Source: Desulfocucumis palustris (GTDB taxonomy: Bacteria > Bacillota > Desulfotomaculia > Desulfotomaculales > Desulfocucumaceae). Taken from it: DNA of 44,388 bases. A program made the position numbers and the translations under genes. This document shows, one piece after another, positions 1 to 7,145 of this stretch (position 1 is its first letter; each line of letters opens with the position of its first letter). The stretch covers positions 1 to 44,388 of the forward strand of contig NZ_BFAV01000159.1 in NCBI RefSeq assembly GCF_002933875.1. Direction: 5' to 3'. The notes under the pieces are model-generated. The model was given only the letters and a program-made list of their open reading frames with translations. It had not been told where the DNA came from and ran no database searches.

Positions 1-97
1 AAACGAGCATAAGGGAGAACAGAAAAAGAAAACAGCCGGGTAATCCGCGTGGGGCCTACCGGCCTTCCATGCAAACATATGGGACTTTTATTTATGG

Positions 98-120
98 CAC
101 AAAAGAACCGTCCCCTTGTG
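98..120 (-). repeat. Family 1 hairpin repeat (GGGGACGG core), copy 1
   Basis: Read on the minus strand this is a CACAA arm, a GGGGACGG core, then TTCTTTTGTG, so the ends pair as CACAA/TTGTG. A copy differing at one base lies in the opposite orientation at 5262-5284. The two face each other across the block holding the Ig-repeat gene, the RHH protein gene and the tyrosine recombinase. Bases 1-97 show no gene or structure I can support. Confidence 0.75.
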
Positions 121-180
121 TATGACGCTTACCTCGGAACTGTCACCCCAGAATGATACCAATGATGAGCGTACCATGAA

Positions 181-210
181 GAAAGGGGAGTTCACGAGAA
201 CTCCCCCTTT
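181..210 (-). terminator. Rho-independent terminator of the Ig-repeat gene
   Basis: A perfect 9-bp stem (GGGGAGTTC at 185-193 with GAACTCCCC at 198-206, loop ACGA) is followed on the minus strand by TTTCTT. It lies about 40 bases beyond the stop codon of the minus-strand gene ending at 248, which is the expected place. Confidence 0.85.
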
Positions 211-247
211 CCGCTGAAAAGGTAAATTAGATTGTTAAGGCATTTTA

Positions 248-3200
248 TTAAGGGGTATTGTTAGTTACTGCGATCGGTGCGATAGTGGTTGCAAGAGGAG
301 CTTGATAACCAGTAGTTAAAAAGCTGTCTGTGGTGTATGCTAGAGTAACAACGTTAGCATTGGTTACAGGTGCGGCAAGAGTTAAAGTGATAGTATTACC
401 GGAGATAACCCCATCACCAGTTGGGTTAACAGCTGGAGCAGCATCAATTACCACATCAAATGCAGCAGCAGTTGCAGTTCCCGTTACAGGGTTATTCATA
501 GTAACTACTAAGGTGTCGCCATTAATTGCAGCGCTTACAATCTCAGGAGCCAATGTGTTTAGAGCCACGGCGGCAGTAGCGGCAGTAGCAGAAGGAAGAG
601 TTATGCCGTCAACCCAAATCTGAACTGAAGCCTGGCCCTGGGGAATTGTTACAGAAGTTACGTTAGAACCAGCAGCACTGGTACGAATACCAGGTGTGCC
701 AGGAGTGCCAAGAATGTTGTCAACTTGAACAGCAGTCAGGGTTATAGGAACAGTAGCAGCTACCAGGTTGTTACCTCCGTCAACTGCCTGGAGAGTAAAG
801 GGCCCTACAACACCAGCGGTTGTGAAGTTGTATACTCTGTTAGTAGTACCATCTGGGTTCATCCCTAATACTGCGGCAGGAGCAGTAGCTGGAACAACAG
901 TAATGGTCTTAGTAACTGCAGGTACCGCAGGGTTGGTTACGTTAGTAAATGTAAGAGTCGCAGTACCAGAATTTACTGCTGTGATGGCAGGAACGGGACC
1001 CACCGCAAAAGGACCTTCAACAAAACCATTAGTTACACCAGCGATGTCAAGAACATTTTCGTTAGAAGATGTTACACGAATAACATCAGTTGCGTTTGCC
1101 ACTTGACCAATCGCGTTAACTGGCAACACATTGATTGCAGATCCTACAAAGGCAGCTAAATTTTGGCCAGCAGTCATGTTGCCATTAGGCCAAGTAATAA
1201 CCTCAGTTGTGGGGTTAGGAATGCTACCAGCAGCTACGGCAGTGTTTGCCAAAACTAGACCTGTAGCGTAAGCAGAAGCATTAACAGCTGTAACAGTCAC
1301 AACAGCAGGAACTCCGCCAGTTAAAGCACTCGTCAAAGTAAAGGCACTTCCAGCACTTGCAGCAGGTACTGCAACGGTTACAGTAGCTTGACCTTGTGCG
1401 TTGGTGGTAACGTTGTAGGGGTTAAGCACAGTCCACGCACTAGATCCAGCAATAGTTGCGTTAGCAGCGTTAGCTAAAAAGTAAACAGGTACATTACGGT
1501 TAGCAATTTGCAAGTCATTGCCAGCAATATCTTGAAGTTGCAATGTCAAAGTTACAGATTGACCAGCCATGGCAGTTTGAATAGCCTGGCCTACCCATGT
1601 GGCTGTACTTGCGCTACTCGTTACATAGGAATAAGTAGTAGTTTTGGCTACGTTCAAAACAGTGTCCCTTACAGTAATAGTAGGACTGGTAGCAGCAACT
1701 GCTGTATTAAGAACCGCTAATTGCAATCTGCCACCTACTAACGCGGAAACTTGAGGAGTTGTACCTAGGTAAACGCCGGGCTGTCCATTAGCATTCACAG
1801 TCCAGTAGTACAGACTGCTTGCAGCAGTTGTATTATCAGAGATGTTTAATGCGTCTGTACCAGCTACAGGCAGGCCATTAGTATCAACCAACTGAATAGT
1901 GATGCGGTTGAAGGCTGTGCCAGCAGGCAGGTTTGTACCGGCATTATCAGCATTGCACACAGCAGTCAAAGTAGCGGTTTCAGAAGTTACAGTGATGTCA
2001 GTAGCAGCAGTATTAATTACGCTTTGAATTTGAGCTGTGGCCGTGGTCAAGCCAGCTGCGGAAGCTGTAAGAGTAATAGCACCAGTTTGACCCATAATGG
2101 CAAAAATGTTAACAGTGCCGCCAGCGGCAGGAACAAATACGGACTGCGTAGTAACAGGTGCGCCACCTTGTTGGAAGGAAGCAGGACCAGTTAGGGTATA
2201 GGTCACATATTGAGCAGCAGGAGCGTTCATTGCTGCGCCATTCTGATCGGCATAACCTACGTTAAGGGTAGCTTGGGTGTTACCGTTAGCGCTTACGTAT
2301 GCAGGGCCGCTTAAGGTTAATGCAGTCGCAGTACGTGCAACACTGGAAACCTGAACATTACCGTAATTCAAGCTGGTAGCAATAGGTTGACCGTTAGTGG
2401 ACACTAAGGTTCCAACTGTGATCGATAAAGAGTCAGTACCGATTGAGCCAGCAGCAAAAGAAGTTGCAGTAAAGGTACCAACACCATTAGTTATGGTAAC
2501 AGTTGCAGGAACAGCTACTGCTTGAGCTCCAGCTACAGGAGTACGCTGAGGAGCAGCAGTTCCATTAAAGTTGGTAACAACATTACCATTGGTATCTACA
2601 ACGGATACAGTTATGTCAGCAGTATCAGTAGCGTTAGCTACTACAGAAGTCTTGCTAGCAGTAAAGGTTACACCAGCAGCAATGCCGCTTACCTGTATAG
2701 TTGCAGTTCCAACAACAGCACCGATGGTAGCAGTTACAGTGTATGAACCAGCAACAGTGGCAATAAACTTACCAGACTGGGTAAGGACAGCATTATCAGC
2801 ATTGTCGCTGGTAATAGCCCATGTAACAGCGCCAGCGTCGGCAATTACGTTGCCTCCAGCGTCTTTAGCGACAGCAGTCAGGTCAACAGAAGTGCCTACG
2901 GGAACACTAGCAGCGCCAGTTATTTCAACTGTAGCAATAGTTCCTTCAGTTACGGTTACAGCGATAGGAGCGATTGCAGCGAATTCTTCGCCTTCTTTTG
3001 CGGCAGTTACGGTCAGCTCAGTAGAACCTTCCCTAACGCCAGTTACGGTGATAACACCATCAGCCTCGGTAGCAGTTGCAACAGTTTCGTCTGCAGATGT
3101 TACATCATAATCAACACCTTCTACAACTTCGCCATCCTTTTCAGCTGTCAGGGCAACGTTTTCTGTCTGATTGGCCTCAACAGTAACAGCAGCGGGATTA

Positions 3201-3283
3201 GCGGATAAACAAACTGTATTCCTATGATAATATCCAATATTTGCGTATCTTATGCACCAAGGGTTGCGAGGTTTTTTTGCCAC
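248..3283 (-). CDS. Large Ig-repeat surface (S-layer-like) protein lacking a signal peptide
   Basis: The uninterrupted 1011-codon frame encodes an Ala/Thr/Val-rich protein made of bacterial Ig-like (Big_2 / invasin-type) repeats, for example residues near SANPAAVTVEANQ and later units ending in ITVT or TVTVA. Such proteins are normally exported and cell-surface bound. The only available start is GTG at 3283 with no convincing Shine-Dalgarno. The first 27 residues (MAKKPRNPWCIRYANIGYYH...) are not a signal peptide, and the mature-like sequence begins straight after them. Codon use is strikingly rich in GCA, GTA, ACA and GTT, unlike the GCC/GGC-rich neighbours; this resembles a highly expressed S-layer gene (inference). 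No SLH domain is visible. The natural 5' end appears to have been lost or exchanged, and a recombinase gene lies just upstream on the same strand. The body of the frame is certain; translation from this start is doubtful. Confidence 0.75.
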   Translation of the reverse strand: MAKKPRNPWCIRYANIGYYHRNTVCLSANPAAVTVEANQTENVALTAEKDGEVVEGVDYDVTSADETVATATEADGVITVTGVREGSTELTVTAAKEGEEFAAIAPIAVTVTEGTIATVEITGAASVPVGTSVDLTAVAKDAGGNVIADAGAVTWAITSDNADNAVLTQSGKFIATVAGSYTVTATIGAVVGTATIQVSGIAAGVTFTASKTSVVANATDTADITVSVVDTNGNVVTNFNGTAAPQRTPVAGAQAVAVPATVTITNGVGTFTATSFAAGSIGTDSLSITVGTLVSTNGQPIATSLNYGNVQVSSVARTATALTLSGPAYVSANGNTQATLNVGYADQNGAAMNAPAAQYVTYTLTGPASFQQGGAPVTTQSVFVPAAGGTVNIFAIMGQTGAITLTASAAGLTTATAQIQSVINTAATDITVTSETATLTAVCNADNAGTNLPAGTAFNRITIQLVDTNGLPVAGTDALNISDNTTAASSLYYWTVNANGQPGVYLGTTPQVSALVGGRLQLAVLNTAVAATSPTITVRDTVLNVAKTTTYSYVTSSASTATWVGQAIQTAMAGQSVTLTLQLQDIAGNDLQIANRNVPVYFLANAANATIAGSSAWTVLNPYNVTTNAQGQATVTVAVPAASAGSAFTLTSALTGGVPAVVTVTAVNASAYATGLVLANTAVAAGSIPNPTTEVITWPNGNMTAGQNLAAFVGSAINVLPVNAIGQVANATDVIRVTSSNENVLDIAGVTNGFVEGPFAVGPVPAITAVNSGTATLTFTNVTNPAVPAVTKTITVVPATAPAAVLGMNPDGTTNRVYNFTTAGVVGPFTLQAVDGGNNLVAATVPITLTAVQVDNILGTPGTPGIRTSAAGSNVTSVTIPQGQASVQIWVDGITLPSATAATAAVALNTLAPEIVSAAINGDTLVVTMNNPVTGTATAAAFDVVIDAAPAVNPTGDGVISGNTITLTLAAPVTNANVVTLAYTTDSFLTTGYQAPLATTIAPIAVTNNTP

Positions 3284-3361
3284 ACAACCTAAGCCAATCT
3301 AATGATAATGGAAATAATATTTCATTATCATAGGTTTACCTGAAGTAATTAAGATATTATA
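3221..3361 (-). promoter_or_regulatory. Inverted repeats and possible -10 at the 5' end of the Ig-repeat gene
   Basis: Two overlapping inverted repeats are visible. CCTATGATAAT at 3221-3231 is matched exactly by its reverse complement at 3324-3334, bracketing the start codon. ATGATAATG at 3302-3310 pairs perfectly with CATTATCAT at 3323-3331 to form a hairpin about 20 bases upstream of the GTG. A perfect TATAAT lies on the minus strand at 3361-3356, but the element 17 bases upstream is a poor -35. A further small hairpin, GTTTC/GAAAC, lies at 3382-3395. The structure could be a recombination scar, a translation-control hairpin or a recombinase site; the sequence alone does not decide. Confidence 0.45.
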
Positions 3362-3429
3362 AGATGACCGCCTCGAGTTGCGTTTCTGCCGAAACACAAG
3401 AATCTTTTGCCACCGCTTTAATTTTTTCG

Positions 3430-3455
3430 AAAAAGAAAGGCAGTTAATCTGCCTT
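3430..3455 (-). terminator. Terminator of the RHH protein gene
   Basis: On the minus strand AAGGCAG, loop ATTAA, CTGCCTT is followed by TCTTTTTC. The hairpin begins at the stop codon of the gene ending at 3455. It separates transcription of the recombinase/RHH pair from the Ig-repeat gene downstream. Confidence 0.75.
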
Positions 3456-4222
3456 CAATAAGTCATTTTCAACATGGCATCTATCTCACGTCTATAGCCG
3501 TATTTTCTGAAAAAATCCACCAGTGCAACCTCGAAGATCTCCCTCTGGCTGACTTTTTTTTCCTGGCTGAAGTCCCGGACCATTTGGTCAAGCCGCTGCG
3601 ACATGTGCACACCCTTTGTGATGAACCCCCCGGGTATGACAAACCTTGGGATGTTGTAGGAGTCATCTTGCCCGGAAAGCAGTTCCTCCAACTTATCCTG
3701 TTTGGCCGTCAACCACTCAAGCAGGGGCAGGTAGCGCGTTGCGTTCGGGAAGAGTCCGGCGTTGTTACTCCCGGTATAGTCTGTCTCCGCAGACTCCAGG
3801 CACTGCTCCCCAGACTTCTCTTCTGCAATATTTTCCTTTGCCCTGACGAAGTAGTTGGACTGCACTGGGTCCCACCTGTAGCCCTTTCCCGCCATGTAGG
3901 CCGCCATTTCCCTGTGGTCGCTGAACCGGAGTGTTTGGGCCGCCTTCTTGGCGCCGATGCCTTGACCGATCAGCTCAATTATTCTTGCCGCCCGGCCTAA
4001 TGGCTCCTGCCTTGGACAGGGGCATGTCAATGCTTTTTCTTTGCATACCGGCAAATAGCGTCCGGCGTTCCGATCCCAGCGGAAGCCGTGCCTGGTCATC
4101 TTTATGTGGAGGGACTTGTAACCCTTGTAACCCAACTCCCTGGCCGCCTCTTCCCTGGTTTTTCCCTGCCCCAGCAGTCCCAGAATCTCTTCAACCCTGT
4201 GGTCATGTTTACGTGCTGGCAT
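3455..4222 (-). CDS. Putative DNA-binding protein: two N-terminal helical repeats plus ribbon-helix-helix tail
   Basis: This 255-residue protein starts at ATG 4222, preceded by GGGAGG with proper spacing; a longer frame upstream lacks such a site. Residues about 5-60 and 75-130 are two versions of one unit: an (I/V)xELxGxGxxxxxAAxxL helix-turn-helix-like stretch, then GxRWD followed by YLP or YFV. The last 80 residues (near FVIPGGFITKGVHMSQRLDQ, then KKVSQREIFEVALVDFF) look like a ribbon-helix-helix DNA-binding domain. It lies 56 bases downstream of the tyrosine recombinase on the same strand, probably cotranscribed, and immediately upstream of the headless Ig-repeat gene. I do not recognise a named family. 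A role as accessory or control protein for the recombinase is inferred from position and fold only. Confidence 0.7.
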   Translation of the reverse strand: MPARKHDHRVEEILGLLGQGKTREEAARELGYKGYKSLHIKMTRHGFRWDRNAGRYLPVCKEKALTCPCPRQEPLGRAARIIELIGQGIGAKKAAQTLRFSDHREMAAYMAGKGYRWDPVQSNYFVRAKENIAEEKSGEQCLESAETDYTGSNNAGLFPNATRYLPLLEWLTAKQDKLEELLSGQDDSYNIPRFVIPGGFITKGVHMSQRLDQMVRDFSQEKKVSQREIFEVALVDFFRKYGYRREIDAMLKMTY

Positions 4223-4278
4223 TATGCAATCCTCCCTGGGGCGGGGGCCGTTTTTCCCCCGCCTGATGCTTATGTACA

Positions 4279-5133
4279 TCAAAGGCGATTTACTGAACTC
4301 ACCAGGTCTTCCAGGCTGGTGTGGGTGTAAATGGATGTGGTTTTTAGTGACGCGTGGCCCAGCAGCTTCTGGATGTTGACGATGTTAACCTGTTTTTTTA
4401 CCAACTGGCTGGCGAAGGAATGCCTCAGTATGTGGGGGGAGACTTTTTTGCCCAGCCCGGTTTTTTGGGCGGCCTTCTTCAGGCATTTGTCCACGTGAGC
4501 CCGGCATAGCCCGCCGGTGCGCGTAGCGAAAAACCTGTCCGTTCCGGTTGCGGGGCGCCGGGTGAGGTGGTCAACCAGGACCGGACGAAGCGACTTGCTT
4601 ACCGGCACAAGCCGGCTCTTACCTCCTTTGCCATGTCTGACCCTGATGATTCCCTGGTCCAGGTCAATGTCGCCAAGGGTCAGGTTCAGGCACTCGCTTA
4701 TCCGCAGGCCGGTGTAATATAGAAACAAGAACACTGACCGCATGAGCGGAGTGCTTGCATTGTCCGCTAACGCCATGACCTCCGCCTCTTCCAGGAACAC
4801 TCGCTCTTTCTGCTCCAGCTTTACCGCTTCCACGCAGGCGGCGGGGTTGTCGCTACGATGACCTCGCCGCTGGCAGTAGTTGAAGAGGGTTCGCGCCACT
4901 GCCAGGGCCGACTTTCTGGTGGCCGGGGTCAGGCCCCTGCTGTACATGTGTCCCAGGTAGTCCTCCACGTCTGGGGTGGTGATGTCTTCAAGGTAGACAT
5001 CACAGTTGAAGCGATCAGCCAGGTAGTTGTAAAAGTAGCGTGTGCGCTGCCGGTAGCTTCTTAGTGTAGCTTGGCTCCGGCCGATTGATTCCATGTGGGC
5101 AAGGAATAGATCAATTGCTTCCTTTAGCCGCAA
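4279..5133 (-). CDS. Tyrosine recombinase / XerC-XerD-like integrase
   Basis: The 284-residue protein has the usual XerC/D length and two domains: an N-terminal SAM-like core-binding domain (residues 1-100) and a C-terminal catalytic domain (about 112-280). All catalytic residues are present: R144 in TGLRISE, K172 in GKGGK, H234 and R237 in HILRHSF, H260 in LGH, and the nucleophile Y269 in SIYTH. Translation starts at TTG 5133, with AGGAGGTG seven bases upstream. Such enzymes cut and rejoin DNA through a 3'-phosphotyrosine link at short inverted core sites. No phage genes surround it. Its partners are the RHH protein downstream and a surface-protein gene missing its 5' end, so a role in local inversion or cassette exchange is plausible but unproven. 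A chromosome dimer resolvase is less likely in this setting. Confidence 0.93.
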   Translation of the reverse strand: MRLKEAIDLFLAHMESIGRSQATLRSYRQRTRYFYNYLADRFNCDVYLEDITTPDVEDYLGHMYSRGLTPATRKSALAVARTLFNYCQRRGHRSDNPAACVEAVKLEQKERVFLEEAEVMALADNASTPLMRSVFLFLYYTGLRISECLNLTLGDIDLDQGIIRVRHGKGGKSRLVPVSKSLRPVLVDHLTRRPATGTDRFFATRTGGLCRAHVDKCLKKAAQKTGLGKKVSPHILRHSFASQLVKKQVNIVNIQKLLGHASLKTTSIYTHTSLEDLVSSVNRL

Positions 5134-5261
5134 GAACTTACACCTCCTATCTGTAAGGTACTGTGTACCAGGTGTTTTAAGGATGCCGGCTCTTATCCGG
5201 TATCCTTAATTAGCTTGCCCCATAAGCAGACCGGTTAACAACCTTTTGGGGGACAAATCAA

Positions 5262-5284
5262 CACAAGGGGACGGTACTTTTGTG
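5262..5284 (+). repeat. Family 1 hairpin repeat, copy 2
   Basis: A CACAA arm, the GGGGACGG core and a terminal TTTTGTG form an imperfect hairpin. It matches copy 1 at 98-120 in inverted orientation with a single base difference, so these two copies form inverted termini around a 5.1-kb block. Confidence 0.75.
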
Positions 5285-5437
5285 CTCAGGCTGGTATTGG
5301 GAATCCTTTTGGATCACCAATACCTCCCAAAAGGGGATGAGTCCCCACAACTTTAAAGCGCTAAAAAAATCAAATAATAGGAAATGATTACCTGATTTAT
5401 ATTAGCCAGCGGGTTTAGGACAGTCTGCCGATTTAAG

Positions 5438-5465
5438 TTGACATATGAGTATACAATTATGTAAA
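5438..5465 (+). promoter_or_regulatory. Possible promoter of the toxin-antitoxin operon
   Basis: A consensus TTGACA at 5438-5443 is followed 16 bases later by TGTAAA (5460-5465), a weak -10. The distance to the antitoxin start at 5503 is normal. The A/T-rich stretch contains near-palindromic ATATGAGTATAC, a possible autorepression site for the antitoxin. Confidence 0.4.
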
Positions 5466-5502
5466 CTAACATGTAGCAATGGATAATTAGGAGTGTTGAT
5501 TT

Positions 5503-5754
5503 ATGCCTAGCACCACAGTAAGGATTAGCCATTCTTCTTGGAAAGCGCTAAGGGAAATTGCGGTTCGGGCTGGCGAGCCGATGCAGACAGTTCTTGATAA
5601 AGCAATAGAAAATTATCGGCGAAAGTGTTTTCTGGAAGAGGCCAACAGGGCTTATGAAGCTCTTAGGAATAACCCGGAGGCATGGAAGGCCGAGCTTAAT
5701 GAGCGGGCGGAATGGGATGTTACCTTAAATGACGGATTGCGAAAGGAAGATTGA
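5503..5754 (+). CDS. MazE-like antitoxin with ribbon-helix-helix N-terminus
   Basis: The 83-residue protein begins with a TVRISHSSWKALREIA strand-helix and a second helix near MQTVLDKAIENY, the ribbon-helix-helix (CopG/Arc-type) pattern that binds DNA as a dimer. The acidic, Trp-containing C-terminus (NNPEAWKAELNERAEWD) is the type of tail that wraps and neutralises a MazF-family toxin. ATG 5503 is preceded by TTAGGAG. Its stop overlaps the start of the toxin gene by TTGA, showing translational coupling. Known antitoxins of this type repress their own operon together with the toxin. Confidence 0.88.
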   Translation: MPSTTVRISHSSWKALREIAVRAGEPMQTVLDKAIENYRRKCFLEEANRAYEALRNNPEAWKAELNERAEWDVTLNDGLRKED

Positions 5755-6098
5755 TTTTTTTGGAGCCGTCCCGTGGCGATATATGGCTTGTGGATCTTAA
5801 CCCTGTTCGGGGGCATGAGCAGGCAGGCAAAAGGCCGGCCCTCGTTTTATCGGTGGATTTATTTAATAGTGGTCCGGCCGGTCTTGTTGTTGTATTGCCC
5901 ATAACTACAAAGGAAAAAGGAATTCCTTTCCACGTGGAGGTCTTTCCACCAGAGGGTGGCCTAAAGGAAAATAGTTTTATTAAGTGTGAGGATATACGCT
6001 CTATTAGTAAGGACCGACTGTATAGGCGTTTAGGTACAGTGTCGCCGCTAATCCTGGAAGCTGTTGAAGACCGCATCCGTATTCTTTTAGGTTTTTAA
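5751..6098 (+). CDS. mazF: MazF/PemK-family endoribonuclease toxin
   Basis: The 115-residue protein has the PemK/MazF signature: RGDIWLVDLNPVRGHEQAGKRPALVLS at the N-terminus, with the conserved Arg and the strand leading into the RP.LV motif, then VVLPITTKEKGIPFHV, FIKCEDIRSISKDRL and a C-terminal helix. MazF proteins cut mRNA, and sometimes rRNA or tRNA, at short specific sequences and are held inactive by the cognate antitoxin. The start is TTG 5751, overlapping the antitoxin stop; TTG 5760 is an alternative. Length and motifs are complete, so it is probably active. The target sequence cannot be read from the gene. Confidence 0.95.
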   Translation: MIFLEPSRGDIWLVDLNPVRGHEQAGKRPALVLSVDLFNSGPAGLVVVLPITTKEKGIPFHVEVFPPEGGLKENSFIKCEDIRSISKDRLYRRLGTVSPLILEAVEDRIRILLGF

Positions 6099-6101
6099 TA
6101 A

Positions 6102-6130
6102 TGCGACAGGGGACGGTTATCGCTGTCGCA
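6102..6130 (+). repeat. Family 1 hairpin repeat, copy 3
   Basis: TGCGACAG, the GGGGACGG core (overlapping the arm), then CTGTCGCA: the eight-base ends are perfect reverse complements. It starts four bases after the mazF stop codon and could end that transcript. It is nearly identical to the copy at 7146-7174, a direct repeat 1.04 kb away, and the pair flanks the YvrJ/DUF2922/DUF1659 genes. Confidence 0.8.
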
Positions 6131-6148
6131 AAAAGGATGGCAAAGTAT

Positions 6149-6340
6149 TTAGTTGCCTTTGAGTCCGGCTATATTGCGTATTTCCTCAACATCGGTCCCA
6201 TATTGCCGGGCTACCACCGCGGTTAGAACTACTATTGACTCCTTCAATTCCCGCAACACAGGCTCGATCCTTACCAGCAGGTAACCTGCCACGATCATTG
6301 GAAAACCGTAATTGGCAGAGAGCTTAATGATTTCTTCCAT
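6149..6340 (-). CDS. YvrJ family small membrane-associated protein
   Basis: The 63-residue protein fits the YvrJ family: one hydrophobic segment near the N-terminus (YGFPMIVAGYLLVRIEPVLREL) followed by an amphipathic helix with VVLTAVVARQYG. ATG 6340 is preceded by AAAGGAGG. The family has no proven function. In Firmicutes it is often encoded beside DUF2922 and DUF1659 proteins, as here. A terminator-like hairpin separates it from DUF2922, so it may be a separate transcript. Confidence 0.85.
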   Translation of the reverse strand: MEEIIKLSANYGFPMIVAGYLLVRIEPVLRELKESIVVLTAVVARQYGTDVEEIRNIAGLKGN

Positions 6341-6497
6341 AAGTATTGCCTGCCTCCTTTCCTTAAATATAGGTATCCTCTTTGATGCCGGGCCAACTCC
6401 CTCAATAGGTATCTCTGTTTCAAATGTTTAGCCAAAAACTATTGCCTCGATACTCAAGGCAACGGGCAAAACCGCCGGACGGCAAACAGGCGGCGCC

Positions 6498-6527
6498 GGA
6501 AAAGGGGAGTGCTCAGCCTCCCCCTGC
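6498..6527 (-). terminator. Terminator after the DUF2922 gene
   Basis: On the minus strand GGGGGAGGCTGAGCACTCCCC forms a stem that is followed by TTTTCC. It lies shortly after the stop codon of the DUF2922 gene. The rest of 6341-6548 shows no gene. Confidence 0.7.
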
Positions 6528-6548
6528 ATGCTAACCTGTCCGCTATCA

Positions 6549-6770
6549 CTAATCCGCGTTATACATTTCATTTTCCGTGGTTTCGATCACCGCCGCCCTT
6601 TCCTTGGTGACCAGATCTCCACCGCTGGATGTGAAAATGTTTTTCGCGATAATTGTATCCATCACGGTGGTTACTTCAGCGGCTGTTACATCAGTCCTGG
6701 GGTCATCCATGGACATGGTTACCGTCCTCCCGGCTGTGTTGCGAAAAGACATTACCAGTCTTTGTGACAT
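6549..6770 (-). CDS. DUF2922 family protein
   Basis: The 73-residue protein shows the DUF2922 pattern: LVMSFRNTAGRTVTMSMDDPRTDVTAAEV, then TVMDTIIAKNIF and a C-terminal strand. ATG 6770 follows AAAGGAGG with seven bases of spacing. It lies 45 bases after the DUF1659 gene and is almost certainly cotranscribed with it. The function of the family is unknown. Confidence 0.9.
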   Translation of the reverse strand: MSQRLVMSFRNTAGRTVTMSMDDPRTDVTAAEVTTVMDTIIAKNIFTSSGGDLVTKERAAVIETTENEMYNAD

Positions 6771-6815
6771 TTGAGGCCCTCCTTTCTATAAAAATTGGCT
6801 AAATATTATTACTGC

Positions 6816-7040
6816 TTAAACCACTTCCAGACGGCTAACGTCTACCTGGTACACCGCATTCAGTGGATTTTCCTGTAATCCCGCCAGGGCCGCGCCTACG
6901 TCGTAAACGTCCTGGGCCGCGGCAGCCGGTTTAATATTGTTCACGGTTCTGTTACGGTAAACCGGATTGCCGCTGTCGTCCACGCCGTGTTGAAGTTCCA
7001 TCCTTAGCGAGGAAGAGGCGGTTATCTTATTTACTGCCAT
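6816..7040 (-). CDS. DUF1659 family protein
   Basis: The 74-residue protein (MAVNKITASSSLRMELQHG..., ending YQVDVSRLEVV) fits the DUF1659 family, with the RNRTVNNIKPAAAAQDVYDVGAALAGLQ core. I take ATG 7040 as the start because GGAGGTG lies six bases before it; the frame upstream begins inside that ribosome binding site. It is first in the DUF1659-DUF2922 operon. Function is not established for the family. Confidence 0.9.
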   Translation of the reverse strand: MAVNKITASSSLRMELQHGVDDSGNPVYRNRTVNNIKPAAAAQDVYDVGAALAGLQENPLNAVYQVDVSRLEVV

Positions 7041-7099
7041 TTTGTTCACCTCCTGTCTTTTGATTGACTAAAATATATCACCATAATTACAATTTAACT

Positions 7100-7129
7100 A
7101 GCATATCTATATTTACATTATGTTATCAA
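7100..7129 (-). promoter_or_regulatory. Likely sigma-A-type promoter of the DUF1659-DUF2922 operon
   Basis: On the minus strand TTGATA (7129-7124) and TATGCT (7105-7100) are separated by 18 bases, about 60 bases upstream of the DUF1659 start in a strongly A/T-rich stretch. Confidence 0.5.
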
Positions 7130-7145
7130 TTTTAATAGCGAAAAA

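Larger units (their letters stand above)
5134..5502. other. Intergenic region with several hairpins between recombinase and MazEF genes
   Basis: This 369-base gap holds no gene I can support. It contains the perfect inverted repeat GGTAC-TGT-GTACC (5157-5169) just upstream of the recombinase start, an AAGGAT..CCGG / CCGG..ATCCTT hairpin (about 5181-5210), the family 1 repeat at 5262-5284, a GGTATTGG / CCAATACC inverted repeat (about 5291-5327), and an A/T-rich stretch with a promoter-like sequence before the antitoxin. The 5157-5169 repeat is a candidate operator or core site for the recombinase. Confidence 0.5.

Noticed and set aside
3232..3323. Invertible segment that would supply the missing signal peptide
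   Set aside because: On paper the inverted segment gives an ATG frame of 23 codons with no hydrophobic core and then a stop, so flipping it cannot restore export of the Ig protein.
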